From contig RDZP01000009.1 of NCBI GenBank assembly GCA_004294005.1, positions 1 through 41,544 of the forward strand: a stretch of DNA of 41,544 nt. Reading direction: 5' to 3'. The translations under genes and the position numbers were made by a program. The DNA is from Cytophagia bacterium. Its GTDB lineage: Bacteria; Bacteroidota; Bacteroidia; Cytophagales; Microscillaceae. Below are positions 39,301-41,544 of the stretch, one piece after another. The number at the start of each line of letters is the position of its first letter. Position 1 is the first letter of the stretch. A model generated the notes under the pieces. That model was not told the origin of the DNA, searched no databases, and saw nothing but the letters and a program-made list of their open reading frames with translations.

Positions 39301-39737
39301 GTTCCCGCATTAGTTATATTCCCTCCAAAAGAAAAAGATGAAACGCCTCCAGAAGCGGTAAAACTACCACCACTAATGACGTTAATAACCCCAAATGTAT
39401 TCGTACCACCCGCCACATTGTCTATAAAAGTACCATTGACTGTAGTAGTACCTGTAACTGTTATATTATTTCCTTGTGGGTTAAGCGTAACACCAGCATT
39501 AATAGTCAATGTTCCGATATCAGAAATTGTGGAGGTTATCGTAACATTGTGTGCAATCGTAACCGTAGCCCCTGAAATAGGTACAGTACCACCAACCCAT
39601 GTACTACCTGCACCCCAAGGACCTGCTTGAGAAGTCGTCTGCCCCATTACCCTCTCCCCTATTCCCATAAACATCAAAAGGAAGATGAATAAATAGATAA
39701 TTTTATTGATTGTATTGGAGGTAAAAAAAGAAAGCAT
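21354..39737 (-). CDS. Giant multidomain T9SS-secreted adhesin-like protein
   Basis: About 6,127 residues from MLSFFTSNTI, rich in Asn, Thr, Ser and Gly. A signal peptide ends near VMGQ (about 33). Long beta-strand repeats (VNGTFT, NNLTINN, QTIGG) fill much of the N-terminal 2,700 residues. They are divided by GNW-type modules near 35, 565, 1332, 1946 and 4205 (for example SGNWNDGGTWVGG...DNVII). LamG-like domains lie at about 2768-2963 and 3565-3738, each followed by GLGSLRQAITEAN and beta-helix repeats. BspA/DUF285 repeats are at 3297-3508. Six PKD-like repeats are at 4850-5360, a cadherin-like domain to 5456, three fibronectin type III domains at 5578-5870, Ig-like domains to about 6035, and a T9SS type A sorting domain (LSIYPNPTSD) at 6040-6127. 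It probably sits on the cell surface for adhesion. The frame is open for 18.5 kb without a break. An in-frame ATG at 39848 would add 37 residues before the signal peptide and is less likely. Confidence 0.9.
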   Translation of the reverse strand: MLSFFTSNTINKIIYLFIFLLMFMGIGERVMGQTTSQAGPWGAGSTWVGGTVPISGATVTIAHNVTITSTISDIGTLTINAGVTLNPQGNNITVTGTTTVNGTFIDNVAGGTNTFGVINVISGGSFTASGGVSSFSFGGNITNAGTFNINISNYSFVTNLSITNSSASNMTFNAGTAGQATATINSSISVTVLSSIGDVELLDGDGINIIGTLANSNDGGPGAPTTTSNLIGTGTFINNPNGYLNYVGNAAPTVTNFNVSAGGSTFWYNGSGNHNIRAATYHKLRLSNNRTLSLTAPLTVNENLELLNNVILDVVNATYTVDIKGILNVGGSSNILHRNGTFTFTGANANTGFVTTESVTLYNVVINKTASTDGVAFNNFITILNTLTLTRGLMYINNNNLTLSNPTASNQILPITPTSISYIVINNPTSTFIRNNLLSNNPYIFPVGIGATYNPLSITPSANTDIKLRLLSTGTPSLPSTTANLNVQWGVSSSVAITANSVQMNWQAANVTGTITGASSRFYNGTSWVSQGGSAIGTQVTSPLGATLPMNTERFFTVFILSAKTASASGNWNNPAIWSPVGVPLTGDDVIITGSGTIITVDIASVIVNNLAINNGATLNVGTFSPIIATLSSNGNSINTFRMSTVAGASNITNASHFRNAFVTNNTVVWFDGGNYTIPLNLGNTGTGYPDVWINGGTKTLPTTGTFITKNLVINAGALQGAGSANTLNIGGELEVKTGTTFSNLGYVNINLSSNLIVNGTFTLSTGTAFSFSAGTAAVTISGVTNPINFGNAAVTVTNNKTVTNNATNSITMGGTLTLGTTASVFNNNKTLSLTGNLTGGTFNNNAGATLNYASANAPTSTCNFTAVPNTVHYNGAINQNIGLISTFNNIQFSGGSNKDFGIFPVSITGDWTNNGATIITGVTSTITFANTTTAQTIGGSSTSAFNNLTINNTNVGGVDIGTTTVTGTNTLTIAANALLRVGASNFPSGFGTYTLNTTSTVVYYATIPQDIRNNITYGNLLLVGNNVKNLTGNFTVATNLLLSGSSTAMVFGGVAKTVTVNRDVSGNGTIDLSSATHTLELRGENNAIGTLITGTSGSLVRYNRQLGTQQIIGTTYQNLEFVTQTSIADKIMTGVITLNTGGTVFTLGNNNKINQNDFDFNISQAVFNASQASFNTNVNSWFYNNTLSPQAYFNVTNNNGAAIVPDVTIPIGSPVSAMHITLFNYSVTETPDLKFTVQEQGINSFPTIAGNPYVKYVWNILTTGTATISSLTFNWTAISETSLLSSGSLYRHNGTNWAAPLASYSSGFNIPYSASPDFGTYGVFVPLAGTTYYSRDDATNISTTGADWASGTWSSTGHDGSSCGCVPNAGDNVIIKAGHRVNITTTILVNITNLEVNGVLDFGNNTTALNPISNLQGTGRLRFTSTSSPITLPTITTNNFTDGTVEFYTGTNGYEIPPTFGAVNYPNLEINAAVQTITLPVSGGLGCIVNKNFKITAGTFNPLERNITVEGTTIIDGSFTDTNNTNFHTFKDNITVGSSGTFSSQSQVNISPAVNMSVVNNSASPMSFGLSLQINSDNAITFDGNMDFAGNFEVNSSNTPTINFAGDATKTYNILGNLIIQNTIINNSGTLSITGNVNSTGATFNNLTNAYLKLSGNFAPDFFNASAVGNTVEYNGSSGQTILPATYYHLVLTGTGSKALTDQIFVLGDFTNDLTLPDIFDSNNFPVHFNGTAVTQTIGGTAVTDFTRLVINKSSGNIILGQSVNVSDQLNLMSGKVLLGEYNFSYSGFEPNLSISANSYVVTNGSAGNFNRVNFIPFSEHLFPIGIEIASNTYTYTPVKVIYSTVPVGNISVRAAKPNTLSLPNFNATEKIDAVWRIQQGADASIALLKFGWEVANEVSFNAGTAKIIQNFNSVRPTSIGTQEATSSGVTQFANTTNTFAVFSATTYTSVQSGNWNDGGTWVGGIAPSSPTDNVIIQQNHIVTIPPSSNINVANLTLVDGDALNNGGRLNVAPSGSNNFFTIGTLSVGNKAVLQFSGSWDGPPSINTLTAPSGGSTIRVGGADLIPSITNIGTYDNTNKVVFYGSNYNIPEKLSAITNFQNVEIEGVGIGSFEFGGMTIDNDFTVLSAPASFNGVGDALTINKDFVINSGGSFDPQAINLTVSGISTIDGTFNDTNAAGTNTFKNNITVGSSGSFTSTSNVVLNPLSNLNVLNSSASPINFTGGVEIGSGSPTINFDGNMNFGASLFTPSGSGTPLLNFNGSSNIYNLTNTPASITLNTGTINNNATMNVAGNITTDGSSIFNNNGGSYLKLGGSFGITLSASTPSNTVEYASGFPQNIVTTAYQNLVISDNTVTKTLSGNITVAGDFTNNVGANFLANSNKVTFNGTTPQTISGATTFFDLEINNTATLPAIPTVTLQDNTTVFRSLTLTAGKLITSANTLQLSGTSYATQLLGTPFSSSKYIVTSAGGQFNRLNVDATIGNVEFPIGATTSDYTPLTFTNTGNFGSVGVSVRDEANTITESPKVNRIWNIATSGATNPNIKFDWNVSNQSATLPFNAKIHQNSSAWTNTGIITTYTAGTQTASAIISAGNSGNRDFAMFTPAPVPIIVINPNPVVTAGNILKETTDNILYQFSTVVTSLDATLTELKLTTGGTYATADITNLKLRYSTDNILDVGDATFATITPATAGVQTFTGLPSITIPVGTGYFFVTADVGGGAANGNTISIIAPAITDFTFATGNTSFFSAVSNGGLQTITPIPTQPLGNRGLYFDGQNDYVNIGNVLGTTFQTEFTAEAWIKPTRTGTNRQNVIFSKWSVGNNASDILFSHLENSGNSLLFFSDADGTNITTPLNSITFNKWSHVALVYKQTPRSYAIYIDGVLQASGTDNNLLITNTNTFPLRIGAIFNGGLPQDVFTGQIDEVRIFSSVRDASQIQLDMSTQTPNGASAYWNFDDDAAAGVQTQAVDIAGSNNGTLQNGALWAMRVTDNTDTGSAGLGSLRQAITEANTDTDKDYIDFSIDNITPTLRTITLGGALPNISNPVFVDGFSALGSDTQLRIDINGNSNNIFDVNANNSTLQGLIMRNGATAVNINSVSSANKISQNNIFSNTTAINLNGTGNGSKSAPFITSATTSFITGTGVTGDIIEIFENNPLETQGRTYKGQTTVIAGTWGFVGTFTLANAITSTATDVTNGTSAFSTPQSAVVSNPFRTTWITTDTQILIPTRAASGAYNYGVSWRNLTNPGVQEGNSIIGQTADYTITGLQNNSVYQIDIIGTFPHFYMDNNATNRTKLRTIEQWGDIAWASMQNSFWGCSNLTYTATDIPILSPANNMQGMFRDCSAFNGNISSWNVSNVTSMQGMFNGASVFNRDISSWNVSNVTSFDGMFQFASAFNQDLSNWNFSTISNISALSMFYGAGAFNNGGVILNWGTKTTRFTNMANMFAFAGSFNQDISSWNVNNVTTMANMFENAIAFNQSLATWQLRTLGVNMTDMLNNCGMNTANYDATLIGWAGQAGAPTGVTLGATSRIYCTAINARNTLTNSKGWTISNDAISPACLPTQPLGNRGIYLNGGTEHIVANTPSTATDNFTVEAWVKLSRVGGQIIRNGLGYSMFIDGNGRFMVELIGIGYIQTDYIITLNRWTHLAIVRNGGIWAYYADGVVLNRIAGPANTTPPNPPSVNLFIGERSDITYGYYKGQVDEVRIFNVARTQAQIQLDMATQTPNGAAAYWNFDDDATTGVQTQAVDIVGGNNGTLQNGALWALRVTDDTDNGSAGLGSLRQAITEANTDTDTDYIDFSIQQANTSTVSTIALTSVLPNISEPVLLDGYSAYGSSPNSNLFNAGNNAQLRVEINAAGIGSGANPPNHAALTLNSASNSTIKGLSIYGVPSNSGNQSTIRLNGTTTNTSIEGCYIGLRTNGFTPATNMNGVEMAGTVGGNILGWSGTINPASFNIISNSNFTGVVTGSNNNIIQGNYIGTDITGTIARPNAQRGIALGATGTGNQVLNNLISGNGSLGGLYIRASGTIVRGNLIGTTANGIGSLPNMSNGITITGNITSAANNVIIGGTLAGEANIIANNSGAGVLIEGGSFGAINNRVSGNNIYNNTSGGISLAGSLNIGNNDKVAPSISAATPTSVSGFGITGDVIEVFENNPLETQGRIYKGTTTAASGVWSLTGTFTVGSNITATATDNTNGTSRFSPSFFFGGTYYSITNGNWNAPGTWSTDNILKHLGASCNCTPNDNAIVNIGAHTISVTGQTDIKLNNTINLTSGNSVLDFSNSTTGLSNIITDLNCTTSGAKVMSSQTLLPTVTTNNFLVPSNNGLVEFYGSSTYDIPNKFGTLDFNNVIISGTSGSKNLATPMIINGNLELRTNSVLNVLTGGAITTSGTNKTFKQVINTIFTTATTYPAGFTNYDLHPNSTFGYTALTGTQNVKALSGTGLNRYGNLDIVGNSGSIKALEGDVNVAGNLTTNNATINFGNTTARTLTITGDLINANGTIDMSGGTSLAHTLNLNGTNNAITTYTTGANTAAKVVYGGTTQQVFASPNYQNLEIAGSNIKTLQGNATVNNTLTLASGILRLGTNTLTITNNAANAIVGGNTSSYIETNGSGGLTRNITSATTYNFPVGGGTTPQYAPASLTYATIANDIVFVRVGEQNTNGLPQLPAGFLNNVPIVWAINSSQNVTNLSLNWQNPSVAATTIKEYVSSWDNALPLLNNSASGTSGSVTNITGLGGTTKYFSVFSLPTIVVSPSALSAFTSCAGTASTEQTYTVSGTNLATDIVINAPTGFQISTTTGTGFANSLNLTPTSGNVANTTIYVRQITSATNGASGNIAHTSTNATTQNVSIPTSTVNPLPTPTIIGNNAVCANSSEIYSVTNVVGNTYIWTITGGTIDSGQNTNSISVTWGTAGVRTVQVVEIVTATSCAIAVAQNIVINALPTSTIIGNNIVCANSPQIYSVTNVVGNIYSWTITGGVISNGQGTNTIDVIWGVTGIGNVSVLETITATGCLATTNQNITINALPTPTIAGNNIVCANSSQIYSVTNVVGNAYLWTITGGIINSGQGTNEINVTWDIAGAGTLQLTETITTTGCSSVSPNTNITINALPTPTITGNNAVCANSSQIYSVLNVVGNTYLWTITGGTIDSGQGTNQINVTWGIAGAGTLQLTETITTTGCSSVSPNTNITINALPTPTIIGNNIICANSSQNYSVTNVVGSTYFWTITGGIINSGQNTNSISVIWGTAGIGAIQLVETVTATNCETTTSQNITINLLPTPSITGNLSILRGSTQTYNATGTGNIYVWNVTNGTITTGQGTNTISVTWGTSPASGTIQLTETNSNNCINIANISVELLNNNPVITQGTLFNIITLEDNSNSFSLNATDIDSNTPFTNFDWSISTQPTKGNVVVNTNNTNIPSFTYTPNLNENGTDTFNVTLLDGEGGTATITINVNITPVNDIPVLISQSPAILPNMTLTSPIATLSLNFATGPANEATQRFIQANVTSSNPAILEIVSATPTPALNTTAGNMTLNIQYRVNQTAIVTNPAQATINFSVRDDGGVANGGIDTYNGSVAVKIDPMLPAPTNFSATALSGSSTRLTWDAFPLVTGTGFEIQRDLSDAFANATTILNTTNNTLITFDDTNIGAGLYYYRIRAKVSNGTTLWSQASLVVIGQAVVNVPTNLQANSITFNKITLTWTDNSVDETSFDVERASIFTNNQFTRIASVGAMLGAGNTVTYIDEDVFAFFEYRYRVRARSFVGISPYSNSINIITSIDPNASPTTPPFALQAQALSKRQIDLVWRYNNISSQIRFEIERANGNSAPYVRVGTIFNTAVIGDRSFSDTLNLVEGQLYCYRVRAVSAGGYSDYSNISCADAVCNLGSIAVLRDDVGTGNTTVCAGKSAALILTKRPFGARYQWHKNGEPIAGAIFSTYLANATGKYKCYISVGTGLGLCADSTFNNILIIAQGTATPVTITYEDSKLKASIRDANTYQWFKNYVPIPSATLPEYPTTENGTYFVIMTIDGCASTSNLFIVGDPNALESFDVSNYLSIYPNPTSDKAKAIINLPIQGEYEWTITDVNGKIITQYKGQKTDIELSELLDLTNVANGMYFVEWRTGKYQARKKIIKR
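23660..25190 (-). repeat. Six PKD-like coding repeats of about 250 bp
   Basis: Six consecutive units of 82-84 residues with the core NNIVCANSSQIYSVTNVVGN, WTITGG and a closing NITINALP. Units 3 and 4 are nearly identical at the DNA level as well (about 24165-24665), the sixth is the most diverged and lacks the CAN motif. PKD domains are common spacers and binding modules in T9SS proteins. Confidence 0.88.
29215..29850 (-). repeat. BspA/DUF285-type 25-residue coding repeats
   Basis: Repeats with the pattern ISSWNVSNVTSMQGMF, about 25 residues each, with 6-7 recognisable copies. This is the BspA-like surface repeat first known from Mycoplasma and Bacteroidota surface proteins. The block is enclosed by the two LamG-containing modules. 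Confidence 0.88.
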
Positions 39738-39885
39738 AGTTTTTTGTATGTATGATAAATGAGATATTTTTGTGTGCAAAGAAAAAGGTATGTTACAATG
39801 ATTATGAAAACATGTATGTTTTGAAAGCAGATTGTATAAAATGTTCATAATTGGATTATTTTTTTGTATTCTTACATTGATTACA

Positions 39886-39893
39886 CAAAGATA
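39886..39893 (-). promoter_or_regulatory. -7 promoter box of the giant adhesin gene
   Basis: The minus strand reads TATCTTTG. The leader to the ATG at 39737 would be about 140 bases, longer than elsewhere in the window, and contains the perfect inverted repeat AAAACAT-GT-ATGTTTT at 39807-39822. No -33 TTTG is seen. The rest of the gap to 40060 is AT-rich; I see no clear box for the sigma factor gene. Confidence 0.5.
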
Positions 39894-40060
39894 CGAAAAG
39901 TAATTGAATTTTGTTGATTTATGATAAAAAAAATGTCCATTTTTTTACATTTTTGATTTTTTAAGGATTTTTCTTACATTATTTTTTATTTATCTGTAAT
40001 GTTTTTAGCGTTTCATCGTCTCACTCAATAAGAACAAAACATCAAATTGAATTGGACAAT

Positions 40061-40576
40061 ATGGATTTGCAAAATTTTCAAAAAGAAATATGGATTTATA
40101 GAAATAAACTATTACGTTTTGCTAATCAACTGTTACATCAAGCCTCTGATGCTGAAGATATTGTGCAAGAAGTATTTTTGAGAATGTGGAAAATGGGTGA
40201 AAAATTAAACGAATACAATAGCAAAGAAGCGTTGGCAATGCAAATTACAAAAAATTTGTGTGCAGACAAACGAAAATTAAAGCAAAGTCAAAATTATGCC
40301 TTAGAAGACAATGCGTACAGAACTTTATCTGATGCACCTTCGCCTCACAAAACCACCGAGTTGAAAGATACTAAAAGTTGGATTGATTTTGCTATCACAC
40401 AATTACCTGAAAATCAACAAGTTATAATCAAATTAAGAGATATTGAAGAATATGAATTTGAAGAAATAGCTGAAATTTTGAAAATGGACATTAATGCTAT
40501 AAGAGTAAATTTATCAAGAGCAAGAAAAAAAATACGTGATTTTTTGACCGAAAAAGAAAATTATGAACAAAAATAA
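40061..40576 (+). CDS. ECF-type RNA polymerase sigma factor
   Basis: Extracytoplasmic-function sigma-70 factor, 171 residues. Region 2 is at about 10-75, with ASDAEDIVQEVFLRMWK. A short linker follows. Region 4 is at about 112-165: ITQLPENQQVIIKLRDIEEYEFEEIAEIL, then INAIRVNLSRARKKIRDFL, a helix-turn-helix. No region 1 or 3 is present, as expected for ECF factors. The ATG at 40061 is preferred over a TTG at 40052. It overlaps the next gene by 14 bases, which marks the pair as a sigma/anti-sigma unit. It is divergent from the giant adhesin gene. Its target promoters are unknown. Confidence 0.93.
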   Translation: MDLQNFQKEIWIYRNKLLRFANQLLHQASDAEDIVQEVFLRMWKMGEKLNEYNSKEALAMQITKNLCADKRKLKQSQNYALEDNAYRTLSDAPSPHKTTELKDTKSWIDFAITQLPENQQVIIKLRDIEEYEFEEIAEILKMDINAIRVNLSRARKKIRDFLTEKENYEQK

Positions 40577-41363
40577 AATGATGGATACAAACGAAATAAA
40601 AATTTTATTAGAAAAATATGACGAAGGTCAAACTTCCTTAGAAGAAGAAAAAAAACTTAAAAAATATTTTCAAGAAAACAAAAATATTCCAAAGGAATGG
40701 AAAATATATCAACAAGAATTTGATTATTTTATCCAACAATCTATGCCTTTTTTTAAACAAAATGAACAAGAGAGTTGGCAAAAATTGACAACAAAAATCA
40801 ATAATCAACTACCAAAAAAACGATTACAATTTTCATTAAATATCAAAATAATGAGTGGAATTGCGGCTGGTATTTTATTATTATCTATTGGATTTGTATT
40901 GGGAAAACTGAGCAATCATACCAAACAGAATACAGAAAATTTGAGTGTAGAAATTCAAGATTTGAAACAAATAATGATGCAATCACTGCTGAAAAATAAT
41001 TCTGCAGGTGATAGATTACAGGCAGTTCAATATGCCACTGAAATCAAAAAAAGAGATAAAGATGATGTCAAAACTATTGTCAATACCTTAGCAGAAACAT
41101 TGCAAAATGATGAAAATACCAATGTAAGACTTGCTGCTGCCAATGCACTTTTAGGTTATAAAGATGATTATCCAAATGTAACTTCTATTTTAGTAAAGGC
41201 TTTATCAAACCAAGATGACCCTGTGGTACAGATTGCCTTGATTAATTCTTTATTAGCATTAAAAATAAAAGAAGCAAAAAAACCAATTGAGAAGATTTTG
41301 GAAGAGCAAAAAATGCCCGAAGAAGTCAAAAAAATGATTGAAGTACAATTAAAAAATATATAA
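40563..41363 (+). CDS. Putative anti-sigma factor with extracytoplasmic HEAT-like repeats
   Basis: 266 residues. Residues 1-95 are cytoplasmic and helical, with a pattern (LLEKYDEGQTSLEEEKKLKKYF) seen in short anti-sigma-type proteins of Bacteroidota. One membrane segment lies at about 95-115 (IAAGILLLSIGFVLGKL). Residues 120-150 may form a coiled coil. From about 150 the protein shows helical pairs of the HEAT type: VKTIVNTLAETLQNDENTNV and RLAAANALLGY, then TSILVKALSNQDDPVVQIAL and INSLLALK. The part outside could sense a ligand or protein and release the sigma factor. The ATG at 40563 overlaps the sigma gene; ATGs at 40578 and 40581 are alternatives. The role is inferred from position and layout. 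Confidence 0.78.
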   Translation: MNKNKMMDTNEIKILLEKYDEGQTSLEEEKKLKKYFQENKNIPKEWKIYQQEFDYFIQQSMPFFKQNEQESWQKLTTKINNQLPKKRLQFSLNIKIMSGIAAGILLLSIGFVLGKLSNHTKQNTENLSVEIQDLKQIMMQSLLKNNSAGDRLQAVQYATEIKKRDKDDVKTIVNTLAETLQNDENTNVRLAAANALLGYKDDYPNVTSILVKALSNQDDPVVQIALINSLLALKIKEAKKPIEKILEEQKMPEEVKKMIEVQLKNI

Positions 41364-41371
41364 TTTTATTG

Positions 41372-41406
41372 AGGAAGGTTGATTTAATTCACTTTCCTTT
41401 TTTTAT
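41372..41406 (+). terminator. Terminator after the sigma/anti-sigma unit
   Basis: AGGAAGGTTGA and TTCACTTTCCT form an imperfect stem followed by a run of T. It starts about 9 bases past the stop. Confidence 0.75.
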
Positions 41407-41469
41407 GTAAAATATAGAAATACTCGTTCTTCTAACATTTATACAGATAAAATTTTAGAAAAGTAAAAA

Positions 41470-41506
41470 ATCCGTTCAAATCCGTAAAATCCGCGTTATC
41501 CGCGTG
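41470..41506. repeat. ATCCG-type intergenic repeat
   Basis: ATCCG occurs at 41470, 41480, 41489 and 41498, every 9-10 bases, followed by CGTGCC. From memory, similar ATCCG/CGGAT repeats are widespread between bacterial genes. The window ends 38 bases later with no further feature. Confidence 0.6.
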
Positions 41507-41544
41507 CCTCCTGCTATAAATTTCCGTATAAAGTTTAGTAGAAC

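Noticed and set aside
22591-39630. Many open frames of 60-130 codons on the plus strand opposite the giant gene
   Set aside because: They mirror the repetitive Thr/Asn/Gly codon pattern of the giant gene, have low-complexity Val/Leu/Pro content, and show no promoters or family motifs.
1-41544. tRNA or rRNA genes
   Set aside because: I found no cloverleaf-like GC-rich stretch with a TTC-type loop or rRNA core motif; the GC-richer segments are repeats or parts of the giant gene.

Overview
The window comes from an AT-rich member of the Bacteroidota, probably of the Cytophagales type. Four things point there. Two proteins carry C-terminal type IX secretion (T9SS) sorting domains. Many start codons follow a TAnnTTTG -7 promoter box, and Shine-Dalgarno sequences are scarce. 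A sensor kinase has the TPR-membrane-kinase layout common in this phylum. Several intergenic hairpin repeats look like those of Bacteroidota genomes. The assignment is by pattern only; no rRNA or tRNA gene is present.

Left end (1-3.5 kb): a short MITE-like element with inverted termini, then two tandem copies of an EcoRI-family adenine DNA methyltransferase gene. Each copy has its own promoter and a hairpin repeat at its 3' end. No restriction endonuclease is visible. Core genes follow (3.5-11.3 kb): a PAP2 phosphatase gene with ruvA, an orphan TPR histidine kinase, an acyl-CoA-binding protein with a WbpP-type UDP-HexNAc 4-epimerase, a lipoprotein of unknown role, an FAH-family enzyme and a small T9SS-exported protein.

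Middle (11.3-20.6 kb): a UvrD/AddA-like helicase lacking the usual C-terminal nuclease is joined by a TAATG overlap to an MsbA-like ABC exporter. On the minus strand are prfB (release factor 2, with an intact programmed +1 frameshift), a secreted legume-lectin-fold protein, a TolC-family outer-membrane protein and a conserved-looking 119-residue protein of unknown function. From 20.6 to 21.35 kb there is no gene, but there is a repeat element with a long stem, ten tandem 21-bp units containing an inverted repeat, and a strong terminator.

Right part (21.35-41.5 kb): one gene of about 18.4 kb on the minus strand encodes a secreted protein of about 6,127 residues. It contains beta-strand repeats, five GNW-type modules, two LamG-like domains, a BspA/DUF285 repeat block, beta-helix segments, six PKD-like repeats, a cadherin-like domain, three fibronectin type III domains, Ig-like domains and a T9SS sorting domain. 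It is divergent from an ECF sigma factor gene that overlaps a gene for a membrane protein with cytoplasmic anti-sigma-like and extracytoplasmic HEAT-like parts. That arrangement suggests, but does not prove, surface-signal control of the giant adhesin.

The least ordinary elements are the duplicated methyltransferase unit, the 21-bp array, the giant mosaic adhesin with its sigma/anti-sigma neighbours, and the nuclease-less helicase. Nothing here is proven to be a new system. Several apparent gene starts lie inside or upstream of promoter boxes and were moved downstream.
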